Assembly (NCBI GenBank): GCA_019637075.1
Contig: JAHBWI010000001.1
Location: forward strand, 372,001-436,000
Reading direction: 5' to 3'
Origin: Nitrospiraceae bacterium
Lineage (GTDB): Bacteria; Nitrospirota; Nitrospiria; Nitrospirales; Nitrospiraceae
Length of the DNA stretch: 64,000 nt
In this document: piece by piece, positions 45,996 through 53,850 of the stretch
How positions within the stretch are numbered: position 1 is the first letter of the stretch
Layout of the letters: every line of letters begins with the position of its first letter
The notes under the pieces: generated by a model
The model's input: only the letters and a program-made list of their open reading frames with translations
Told to the model about the DNA's origin: nothing
Databases searched by the model: none
Translations under genes and position numbers: made by a program

Positions 45996-47237
45996 TCAAG
46001 ATGGCCGGGGTATGGATTCGTAGGCCTGCCTCATCGGATGGCGCACATATTCCTCGACGTAATACTGCAGCGAGCCGTTGCGGTAGAGCTGCTGGTTGGC
46101 GAAGCGGGTGTCGATCTTGTGGAGCACCTTCACCTTGACGCCCGTCTTCTTGGTGAACTGTTCGAGCGTCACCCCGGTGATGTCGCTGTAGGGCCCGCGC
46201 CCGGACTGCATCACGCACTTCGGCACGTGAATCACCTTCTGCCCCGTGAGGCGCTTGGCGATATCGTCGAAGGTCAGCAACACCGTGCAGTCGGAGTCGC
46301 CGCGCAGCATCGCGTTGGGCACGTAAAGGAATTTGGCCCGATTCTTCCGGCCGACGCTCAGGATCTTGTAGACGCTCCAGGCCGTCACCACCGTGTCCTT
46401 CTTCTCCAATTCAAGCGAGTCGAAGAGACTCAAGATGCGCCTGCGACTCAGGAACGCCGTAGTGTAGGCCTCGGTGTGAATGGTCTGGAGGTTGGGAAGC
46501 GCCGCGTCATAGATCCTCACGGCCTCGTCCGCCAGATGCCGCCTCCCCTGGCGCATGAGGTCGGCCGTCTCGTCCCGCAGCCCTCTCACCGGAGTCAGGG
46601 TCCCCATCCAGAGCACGCATTGTTGGTTGATGGCCGAGATGGTCTTCGCATCCTTGGACATCGTGTCGGCGTCGAAGCTGTAGAAGTTCGCGGAGGACAC
46701 GGCCGGCCCATCCAGCACCTTCATCACGTGTTTGACCGAAGGCGCATGCGGCATCAGCCGCTGCCGATAGTCGCTCAACGTGATGACGGACAGCTCGAAG
46801 TTGATGCGCCCCGGATACTGCATCGCCAGCTGGTGAATCTTCGGCACATGGACATATCCGACCGTGAAGAATTGGATATTCTTGTCGGTGTACTTCAGGA
46901 AGTCCTCGACCCACTCCATCGCCTTGGGATGGAGAAAGAGGTCGGTCCATTCCATGTATTCGTTGCCGCCAAGGCACCAAAACTGTTTCGGATCGGTCGG
47001 TTTGTTGCTGATGTAGTCGAGAATGAACTTCCAATCCTCGAGTGAGGTTTTCGGAGGATCGAGTGTTTCGCGGTAGGAATGGTCGAGTTCGTAACAAAAT
47101 TCGCACTTCACCGGGCAGTCACGCCCGAGGGACAGAGGGATCTTGCCCGCGTCCATTTCGCGGATCAGTACCTGACGATAGTTTGCGCGATCCTTGAAGA
47201 TCATCTGGGGCTGGAGCAATGGCAAATCCCCAGTCAT
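45996..47237 (-). CDS. Radical SAM protein of unknown function
   Basis: 413 residues. The cluster motif is CPVKCEFCYE (C-x3-C-x2-C) near residue 41, preceded by IPLSLGRDC. A TIM-barrel-like core follows to about residue 230. The C-terminal third (TAWSVYKILSVGRKNRAKFL, VLLTFDDIAKRLTG, HVPKCVMQSGRGPYSDITG) has no recognised domain. The substrate is unknown. It lies on the same strand as the two B12-type radical-SAM genes, separated from them by a small opposite-strand gene. Confidence 0.8.
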   Translation of the reverse strand: MTGDLPLLQPQMIFKDRANYRQVLIREMDAGKIPLSLGRDCPVKCEFCYELDHSYRETLDPPKTSLEDWKFILDYISNKPTDPKQFWCLGGNEYMEWTDLFLHPKAMEWVEDFLKYTDKNIQFFTVGYVHVPKIHQLAMQYPGRINFELSVITLSDYRQRLMPHAPSVKHVMKVLDGPAVSSANFYSFDADTMSKDAKTISAINQQCVLWMGTLTPVRGLRDETADLMRQGRRHLADEAVRIYDAALPNLQTIHTEAYTTAFLSRRRILSLFDSLELEKKDTVVTAWSVYKILSVGRKNRAKFLYVPNAMLRGDSDCTVLLTFDDIAKRLTGQKVIHVPKCVMQSGRGPYSDITGVTLEQFTKKTGVKVKVLHKIDTRFANQQLYRNGSLQYYVEEYVRHPMRQAYESIPRPS

Positions 47238-47411
47238 GGAGCCTCCGGTATCAGTGGAGGCGGAAGTCTACTCCTTTGCGGCAAGGCAGTCGAGAGGGGG
47301 AAAAAATACGGCAACCTACGGAGCCGGTGAGGCAGCGAGAGGAGCGAACGGATGGCGAGATCAGGCGCAGAGTGCTGAAACAGCGTGGAGTTCTTGATAT
47401 AGAATGCAGGC

Positions 47412-47657
47412 ATGGACGAGACGGACGAAACCTTAGCCAAGGCGCTGGCGCTCTTTGACCTGCCCCTGCCGGTCACCCGGGATCAACTCGATCGCAAGCA
47501 CCGCGAACTACTCCGTATCTGGGACCCGCACCGCCTAGCCAACCAGACGAATAACCCCAAGAAATACATGCAGATGGTGAAGAAGGGGGAAGCGATGGTT
47601 CGCGAAATCGAGGAAGCGTATGCGCTGCTAACAGTGCAGGTCGTTCGTGAAGCGTGA
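47412..47657 (+). CDS. Degenerate J-domain-like small protein
   Basis: 81 residues. Helix spacing follows a J domain: LFDLPLPVTRDQLDRKHREL, then IWDPHRLANQTNNPKKYMQM, then VREIEEAYALL. The HPD tripeptide needed to stimulate Hsp70 is replaced by DPH, so DnaK activation is unlikely. It sits alone on the plus strand between radical-SAM genes. It may be a scaffold or adaptor. Confidence 0.6.
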   Translation: MDETDETLAKALALFDLPLPVTRDQLDRKHRELLRIWDPHRLANQTNNPKKYMQMVKKGEAMVREIEEAYALLTVQVVREA

Positions 47658-47704
47658 AGCGTCGTTCGCAGGATTCTCTCGACGAGATACGTCCACGGTG
47701 TGGC

Positions 47705-49660
47705 TTACGCTTCTCCCACACCGTGGCTGACCACGCGGCTCATCCCCTCCTTCCCATCCTCCCCGTCCCCCATCGCGACCGGCCAGGTCACGAGACCCGA
47801 CACGCTGTCGGAGGCACCGACCTTCGTCGCCGCATAGATCTGCGGCAGTTTGTTCGTGCCGTACTTGGAGATGTAGAGGAAGACATGCTCGCGGGCATTG
47901 ACCCGCACCGCCCAGGGATGGAAGTCGTTCTTGTAGAACTCTTCGCAGAGCTGCATCGCGTCCAGACAGGAAATCCCGACCGGCTCGTTCAGCGTATAGT
48001 AGTAATCCAGCGGCAGGTCGTACTCCTCCTGCTTATGGATCGTGATGCCGAATTTTTCCGGATTGCGCACCATCGGCGTGTGGCGGTAGGCCACGAAATA
48101 AAACAGCTCGACCGAATGGATGACCGGCTGATTGTCGATGACGAACTGCCGCGTCTCCAGCGCCTCATCGCGCGTCTCGCCGGGGAACCCGTAGAACGCC
48201 ATCACGTGGTTCCAGATCCCCGCCTTGGCCGCCTGATGCAGATTGTTCTGGATCACGCTCTTCCGCGCATGTTTGTCCATGAGATTCAGCACGCGCTCGT
48301 TCGCCGACTCCATGCCGTAGTACAACGTGCAGCAGCCGGCCTTGGCCGCCAGATCCCAGATGGCCTGATCCTGTAAGGTCTCCTCGAAGCGGATCAGGGT
48401 CGTCCATTTGATGCCGACGTTCTGGTCCACGAGCATCTGCGAGACCTTCTTGAACAACGCCGGCGGATAGGACTCGTCGGAGAAGAGGAAATGCCGGCAG
48501 TTGTACTTGTCGCGCAGCGCCACGATCTGCTCCACCACATGGTGGGCCGGCATGCCGCGATATTGATCGAAGTAGCCCTGCCCGTGGTCGCAAAACGTGC
48601 AGCGGCCCCAGTAGCAGCCACGCGTCGCGAGGTAGGGAATGATCCGTTCCGGCACGAAGTAGTGATCCAGCGGCAACCCGTCGAAATCCGGGAGCGGCAG
48701 CGCCTGGGTCTTCTCGGTGTAGACCTCAGGGTTCAGATGCACGCCGGTTTCGTCCCGGTGCATGAGGTTCGGCACCTGGTTCATCGTCCGGTCGCCGTTC
48801 AACGCCTCGATCAGCCAGAGCAACGCATGCTCGCCTTCATACAGAATCGCGCTATCGAACACTTCGGTGAAGAACCGTTCATGCTTCGGCAGTTCTTCCT
48901 GCAATCTGGTGATCACGTTGCCGCCCACCACCACATGGATATGCGGGAAGCTCTCCTTGATCATCCTGCAGAACGTCAGGCCCGCCATGAGCTGCATCTG
49001 CGTGCCGATCGACATGCCGATCACTTCAGGCTTTTCCTTCGCCACGGCCGGCAACACGAGCTGGTTGCAAATGTCGCGGTAGACGTTCACTTGCTCGTCT
49101 TCCAAACAGGCGAACACTTCCTGGGAGACACCGGGCCGGTACCCGAGGTTGCTCTCCATCGGATAGAAGACCAACGAGGCCGGGAAATAGGCGGCGGAAA
49201 TATACTGCATCACCTCGCGGAAGGTATTCAGCGCCCACTCGAGCTGGTCCGCCTCGTAGAAGGCCTGTCCTCGCACAATGCCCTTGGCCCGCTCGGCCCG
49301 CTCGGCCAGGTCGAAGACTTCCACATGTGCGAAATGTTCCAGGCAGGCCTTCTGCGCCGCTTCTTGTTCAGACAGTTCCCTGGAGGTCTCCGCCGACTCC
49401 AACGCCTTCAGCTGCATCCCCTGCCTGGCCTTGGCCCAGATCAGGAAATCGACGCTGAAGAAGTGGTCATACATCTCGATGTTCACGTCCTTCTGCACGA
49501 CCTGGTGGCCGGCCTGACGCAACACCGAGGTCAGGGACGGCAGCGCGAGGTAGGGCGCCGTCGGCACCCACTCGGGCGGGAACAGCAGCATCACCTTCCG
49601 CTTGCGCGTGTCGAGATTCGTCTGCTGCGGTGAAGCCTTTATTTGGACCAGTTCACTCAT
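47705..49660 (-). CDS. B12-binding-domain radical SAM protein, paralogue 1
   Basis: 651 residues. The N-terminal cobalamin-binding-like region starts at LLFPPEWVPTAPYLALPSL and resumes, after about 130 inserted residues, at GMSIGTQMQLMAGLTFCRMI and VVVGGNVITRL. The DxHxxG cobalamin-ligand motif is not seen. The radical-SAM core has RGCYWGRCTFCDHGQGY near residue 348, followed by FSDESYPPALFKKVSQML and YYGMESANERVLNLMDKHAR. A C-terminal helical domain ends the protein. Closely related to the next gene; together they form a duplicated pair with unknown substrate. Confidence 0.85.
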   Translation of the reverse strand: MSELVQIKASPQQTNLDTRKRKVMLLFPPEWVPTAPYLALPSLTSVLRQAGHQVVQKDVNIEMYDHFFSVDFLIWAKARQGMQLKALESAETSRELSEQEAAQKACLEHFAHVEVFDLAERAERAKGIVRGQAFYEADQLEWALNTFREVMQYISAAYFPASLVFYPMESNLGYRPGVSQEVFACLEDEQVNVYRDICNQLVLPAVAKEKPEVIGMSIGTQMQLMAGLTFCRMIKESFPHIHVVVGGNVITRLQEELPKHERFFTEVFDSAILYEGEHALLWLIEALNGDRTMNQVPNLMHRDETGVHLNPEVYTEKTQALPLPDFDGLPLDHYFVPERIIPYLATRGCYWGRCTFCDHGQGYFDQYRGMPAHHVVEQIVALRDKYNCRHFLFSDESYPPALFKKVSQMLVDQNVGIKWTTLIRFEETLQDQAIWDLAAKAGCCTLYYGMESANERVLNLMDKHARKSVIQNNLHQAAKAGIWNHVMAFYGFPGETRDEALETRQFVIDNQPVIHSVELFYFVAYRHTPMVRNPEKFGITIHKQEEYDLPLDYYYTLNEPVGISCLDAMQLCEEFYKNDFHPWAVRVNAREHVFLYISKYGTNKLPQIYAATKVGASDSVSGLVTWPVAMGDGEDGKEGMSRVVSHGVGEA

Positions 49661-49679
49661 TGTAGGAGAACGAACCTTG

Positions 49680-49785
49680 GTATCTCGTTATTCGTGAAGC
49701 GTATCTCGTGATCGAAGCCGTATCTCGTCTGTCGTATCTCACGGGAACAACCATCCGCCGCCGGAGGCCTTTTTCAACATCCTGC
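49680..49785. repeat. GTATCTC short repeats between the two radical SAM genes
   Basis: GTATCTC words start at 49680, 49701, 49720 and 49734 with irregular spacing; the first three continue as GTATCTCGT. They are followed near 49769-49786 by GGCCTTTTTCAACATCCT, which looks like the end of a dispersed extragenic repeat. Spacing and length rule out a CRISPR array. Confidence 0.55.
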
Positions 49786-51684
49786 TCACATTTTTCCCGC
49801 CAGGGTCGGCGTCGATCCACTGAGCTTTGCCGCCCTGTACTGCAGGTCCGGCAGCTTCTGCAGCCCGAACTTACAAATGTAGAGAAAAATGTACTCGCGA
49901 ATGTAGAGGCGCAAGTCCCAGCCGGGATTGTGATTGCGCTCGAATTCCTCGAAGACCCGTTCAGCTTCTTCGATGCTCAACCCCTGCTTCACGGTGAAGT
50001 AGTAGTCGAGCGCCAGGTCCCACTCGGGATTCTTGTAGGCCGTCACGCCGAACTTGTCCGGGTTCTTCGCCACCGGGTTATGCCGCCCCAAGTCGAACGT
50101 GCCGAACCCTAGCGAGTGGACGTAATCCTTGTTCTGTTCCAGGAACTCCACCGACGACCAGGCCTCCTCGCGCGTCTCGCCGGGAAAGCCGAAGAACCCC
50201 ATGCAGTGGTTCCAGATGCCGGCGTCCGCCGTGTACTTCAAGTGCTTGGTCATGATCTCGGTGGTCGTCGCCTTGTCCATGAGCCTCAGCACCCGCTCGT
50301 TCCCGGACTCATACCCGAAGTGCAGGTACTTGCAGCCGGACGCCTTGGCGTCCTGCCAGACCTGATCCTCGAGCAGGCTCTTCTCGAACCGCATGTGGGT
50401 CGTCCAGAAGATATCCATCTTGCTGTCGATCAAGCCGCGCGTGAGCTTCCTGAACAGGGCCGGCGGGTAGGATTCGTCGGTGAAGTGGAAATGCTTCGCC
50501 CCGTACTTATCGCGCAGGTGCTGAATCTCCCCGAGGATGTCCTGGATCTTCTTCGACCGGTAGCCGGCCGTGTAGCCTTCGCCGTGGTCGCAGAACTCGC
50601 AGCGGCCCCAGTAGCAGCCCCGTGTCGCGAGATAGGGCAAGATCTTCGTCGGAACGAAATACTTCTCCAGCGGCAGCCCGTCGAAATCCGGCGGCGGCAG
50701 GCTGTGCATATCTTCCGCATAGCTGGTGGCGGAGACATGGACGCCGGTCGCATCCTTATAGATGGTGTTGGGTACGTCGGCCAAACTCTGCTTTGCCCCT
50801 ACCGCGGAGACGAGCTGGACGAAGGCCGTCTCCCCTTCATAGACCACGGCGCTGTCGAAATATTGAAACAGGGGCGATTGCGGGAGTACGTCGCGCAGGC
50901 GCGTGACGGTGTTGCCGCCGATCGTCACGTGGATCCGGGGGAAGTGCTGCTTGATCAAGGCACAGAAGGTCATGGAGGAAAAGAGCTGCTGCTGGAGCAC
51001 GATCGAGATGCCGACGACGTCCGGCTTCTCCGCCTCGAGCACCGGCTTCACCAACTGCTCGAACACGTCGCGGTAGACGTTGACTTGGATGTCGTTCACC
51101 GCCTCGATGACCTCAGAGGAGACGAACACCTTATAGGAGAGGTCGGTCTCCATCGGCGGCATGCAGATCCGGGCCGGGGCATAGACCAGCGAGATGACCG
51201 CCGTCACTTCGCGGAAGACTTGAATGGCCCATTCCAACTGATCGATATCGTAGAAGACTTCGCCGCGAACGATCGCCTTGGCCTTCTCGGCCTTCTTGAT
51301 CAATTCGTCGATCCGCTGGCGGCTGATGTCGCAGAGCTGCAGCTGAAGATCCTGCTCCCATTCCTCCAGATCGCGCTTCTTGGCCAGCTTCCGCAGCCGG
51401 TCGAGCTGTTGCGGCACCTTGCGCAGGACCTTCTTGAGGAAGTCCTCGCTGAAGTACCAGTCCCACATCTCCAAATTGATGTCTTTCTGGACGACCTGGT
51501 GGCCGGCTTGGCGGAGGACCGAAGTGAGGGACGGGAGGCTCAGATAGGGTTCGGAGGGGAACCAGTCGGGCGGGAAGATCAGCAAGACCTTCATCTTCCG
51601 GCCGGCGGCGGCTTCGGACGACCGGCGCTGGAGCATGATCAGCTCGCGCGAGGCCCGCTCGCCTTTGTTGTACTCAACCCGCAT
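49786..51684 (-). CDS. B12-binding-domain radical SAM protein, paralogue 2
   Basis: 632 residues with the same layout as its neighbour: PDWFPSEPYLSLPSLTSVLR at residues 39-58, a long helical insertion, GISIVLQQQLFSSMTFCALI, then the cluster motif RGCYWGRCEFCDHGEGY. LHFGYESGNERVLRLMDKA and MGFFGFPGETREEAW follow. A basic 30-residue N-terminal extension precedes the domain; the ATG at about 51594 (MKVLLIFPP) is an alternative start. Substrate unknown. Confidence 0.85.
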   Translation of the reverse strand: MRVEYNKGERASRELIMLQRRSSEAAAGRKMKVLLIFPPDWFPSEPYLSLPSLTSVLRQAGHQVVQKDINLEMWDWYFSEDFLKKVLRKVPQQLDRLRKLAKKRDLEEWEQDLQLQLCDISRQRIDELIKKAEKAKAIVRGEVFYDIDQLEWAIQVFREVTAVISLVYAPARICMPPMETDLSYKVFVSSEVIEAVNDIQVNVYRDVFEQLVKPVLEAEKPDVVGISIVLQQQLFSSMTFCALIKQHFPRIHVTIGGNTVTRLRDVLPQSPLFQYFDSAVVYEGETAFVQLVSAVGAKQSLADVPNTIYKDATGVHVSATSYAEDMHSLPPPDFDGLPLEKYFVPTKILPYLATRGCYWGRCEFCDHGEGYTAGYRSKKIQDILGEIQHLRDKYGAKHFHFTDESYPPALFRKLTRGLIDSKMDIFWTTHMRFEKSLLEDQVWQDAKASGCKYLHFGYESGNERVLRLMDKATTTEIMTKHLKYTADAGIWNHCMGFFGFPGETREEAWSSVEFLEQNKDYVHSLGFGTFDLGRHNPVAKNPDKFGVTAYKNPEWDLALDYYFTVKQGLSIEEAERVFEEFERNHNPGWDLRLYIREYIFLYICKFGLQKLPDLQYRAAKLSGSTPTLAGKM

Positions 51685-51738
51685 GGATCTCTATATGGGC
51701 TCAGCCCCCGGAGGGGCTAAAAGATACAATTAAATGGC

Positions 51739-51993
51739 TGAGGAACGAGGTCATTGTACGGGCCTCGGAGAAACATGGTCAAGGGCTGGGCCGAGACCCC
51801 CCCGGTGACTCCCTTGCCCACGGAACGCGCGCCCTCAGAAGGACCTCGTTCGACGGGCGCAGTGGGAGCAACCGAGGTGCCCCGGCAGGAAGGGCAACAA
51901 GCGAGCGTGGAAGGTGATCTGCCTCACATAGTTCGTCAATGCGCCCACAGGGGAACAGCCGGGAACCCCTTTGTGCATGGCCCTCGTTCCTCA
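51739..51993. other. Multi-stem intergenic structure, candidate non-coding RNA
   Basis: A perfect 12-bp closing stem joins 51739-51750 and 51982-51993. Inside are CTCGG/CCGAG (51764-51768 / 51791-51795), CTCCC/GGGAG (51809-51813 / 51864-51868) enclosing GCGCCC/GGGCGC (51829-51834 / 51855-51860), TGCCC/GGGCA (51878-51882 / 51892-51896), and an ATGC..ACAGGGG / CCCC..TGT-GCAT hairpin (51939-51978). It lies in the 534-base gap between divergent genes. No known RNA family was matched by eye. Confidence 0.45.
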
Positions 51994-52218
51994 TGCCGGG
52001 GGTGATGGGTGAAAGGAAGGACTATGCTGGATGCGTGCTGCTTCCAGCCTGAATAGCCTGTCACCGGCACGCTGGGGATGCTGGACAAGCGGCTTGATCG
52101 GGCATACTCTTCAGCGGCTCGATACCAGACCCACTATATTTCTGATGGCCGTGTTTAGCCCCTCCCACATGGCCAACTATGCGACAAAGCATCGGCTTGT
52201 GTGGCAGGGACAATCAGC

Positions 52219-53094
52219 ATGACCGTGAAGCATAAATCCCGTTCCATCTGTATGGCCGGTGCTTTCTCCATGCTGTTACGACGCGTCACCATAGGGTTGC
52301 TGACTACCATCCTGTGCGCGTCCGCTGCTGCCGCCTCCGACAAAACGGGCAGAGAGAAGAATGGTCTGATCGGCCCGGTCCGATCCGTCGTGACCATGGC
52401 CGCGGATCTTTCACAGACCGAATCCTACGACCGCGCAGGCCATCTCGTCGAGGCGGTCATTTACCTCCAGGACGAGAACAGCGCCACCCGCTATGTGTTT
52501 ACGTACAATCAGCTGGGTGAGCAACAAGAAGAGGTCGCTCATAGTCCAGACGGGACGATTCTGTACCGCAAACTCTTCGCACATGCGCGCGACCGCGCCG
52601 GACGAGAAACCGCCTTGGTCGCCGCCTCTCAAGATGGCGAGTTTCACCATGCCGAATTCTCGATCTACGACAGAGATGGAATGGCATCTGAGACGATTCA
52701 TACCGATGGCACAGCGACGAGCAGAAATCTTTTCGATGTCCTGGGGCGCCTCCTCTACTCAGGGCGCTATCGGGAGGGGCGCTTGCTCGGTGAGTTGTCT
52801 TGGACCTATGCCGTCGACGGGAGAGTGATGGCACTGACCAGTTACAGCGCCGACGGGGCCGTGACGGGGAAAAGCCTGCATGAATACGATGTATCAGGAA
52901 GGCGCGTCAGGACGACGACCGAGACGATTCAACACGGCGCGACCAGCAGATGGATCACCCTCTACGAATACGACGGCGCAGGTAACTGGATCAAGGAGGT
53001 GACGAGGAAGCAGACCAATCAGCCATCGGACATCGGGACGGATTCAACCCAGATCGTGCAAGAGCGGCTCATCGACTACTACGATGAACGCTGA
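52219..53094 (+). CDS. Secreted YD-repeat-like protein
   Basis: 291 residues. The signal region ends at ASAAAAS near residue 40. The mature protein is a series of about 20-24-residue beta units with the pattern Y-D/x-x-G-x-x-x-E/x-x-x-x-Y/F: ESYDRAGHLVEAVIYLQDE, YNQLGEQQEEVAHSPDG, FSIYDRDGMASETIHTDG, FDVLGRLLYSGRYREGR, HEYDVSGRRVRTTTE, LYEYDGAGNWIKEVTRK. This resembles RHS/YD repeats, but without an RHS core or toxin tip. AGGGA precedes the ATG. Probably an envelope-associated beta-repeat protein. Confidence 0.7.
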   Translation: MTVKHKSRSICMAGAFSMLLRRVTIGLLTTILCASAAAASDKTGREKNGLIGPVRSVVTMAADLSQTESYDRAGHLVEAVIYLQDENSATRYVFTYNQLGEQQEEVAHSPDGTILYRKLFAHARDRAGRETALVAASQDGEFHHAEFSIYDRDGMASETIHTDGTATSRNLFDVLGRLLYSGRYREGRLLGELSWTYAVDGRVMALTSYSADGAVTGKSLHEYDVSGRRVRTTTETIQHGATSRWITLYEYDGAGNWIKEVTRKQTNQPSDIGTDSTQIVQERLIDYYDER

Positions 53095-53850
53095 CGCGTA
53101 GCGGCGGGATGCGAAGAGGAGCGAGGAAAGAGTTTCGGGTCCTGTCGTCGATCAGCCCTCGCGTGCTCGCACCCCAGCCCGGTGTGGGGTCCCCCGCTCC
53201 GCACGCCAGGGCACCCAGATCGGCGCCACCCGAAACTCTTTATCTGTTGGTGAGGGCAAGGCACTACCCTTGGCTAGGAAATGAAGGAGATGGAGCATTG
53301 GTGATGCGTGTTCGTTCTCACCATTCAGTGATTCACTGCGCGCGCACAAGGCTCCGGTTCGACGACCTCGGTTCCAACCTGGCTGCCGGCGCTAGGCCAC
53401 GGGCTTGTTGGCCGCCGCTCGCATCATCTGCCGTTGGCTGCGCCGGCGGGTTTTATCCCGTCGCCAACAATCGGCAGGCTCCGGGTTGAACGAGTTCTGT
53501 ATAATGCTCGCCACCTATAGAATAGGCTGTCCTGATCTCGGCGGACCGGCGGAAACACAGGACCCGATGGCCGCGCCGACAGCCAGGCACCTGTCCGGCT
53601 AGACCACTTCACCCACTTCTCTGACAGTTCCTGCCCGACAGGAAATGGATGCATTTCAGGCACCACCGCAGCGATTAAATTACGATTGATTTCGTAGACC
53701 GTAAGGCGTAGGAAATGACGCGCCATCCTTCGGAGCACGTTGATTTCACAAACGAAGACAACTCACTAGTCGATCCCCACGGGATGTATATAGAAACACG
53801 CCAAACAATTGATATGTTAGACGGCTGAACCAACTGAAACAGGTGACATC
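53095..53850. other. Gene-free boundary region
   Basis: Over 750 bases without a supportable gene. It contains palindromic repeat copy X (53127-53241) and a TTCCTG/CAGGAA hairpin near 53627-53643. Base composition shifts towards A/T over the last 150 bases before the helicase gene, marking the likely edge of transferred DNA. No integrase, tRNA or direct repeat was found at the edge. Confidence 0.5.
53127..53241 (-). repeat. Structured palindromic repeat, family 2, copy X
   Basis: Perfect 14-bp terminal inverted repeat: 53127-53140 (AAAGAGTTTCGGGT) with 53228-53241. A central ACCCCA/TGGGGT hairpin lies at about 53171-53190. Its reverse complement is homologous to 44903-45008, sharing CGGGTGGC on the left and GACAGGACCCG on the right. 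It lies 32 bases past the stop of the YD-repeat gene. Confidence 0.72.

Noticed and set aside
49680-49742. GTATCTCGT repeats as a CRISPR array
   Set aside because: Units are nine bases or fewer, with spacings of 14-21 bases, and there are no cas genes.
48491-51720. Long plus-strand frames opposite the B12-type radical SAM genes
   Set aside because: The minus strand shows conserved CxxxCxxC and paralogy between the two genes; plus frames are Val/Leu/Asp/His-rich shadows.
51685-52218. Cobalamin riboswitch upstream of the B12-type radical SAM genes
   Set aside because: No B12-box-like conserved block was found; the stems seen do not follow the cobalamin riboswitch layout.
53500-53505. TATAAT as promoter for the helicase gene
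   Set aside because: No -35 at 16-18 bases; a TTGAAC is only eight bases away, and the gene starts about 345 bases downstream.
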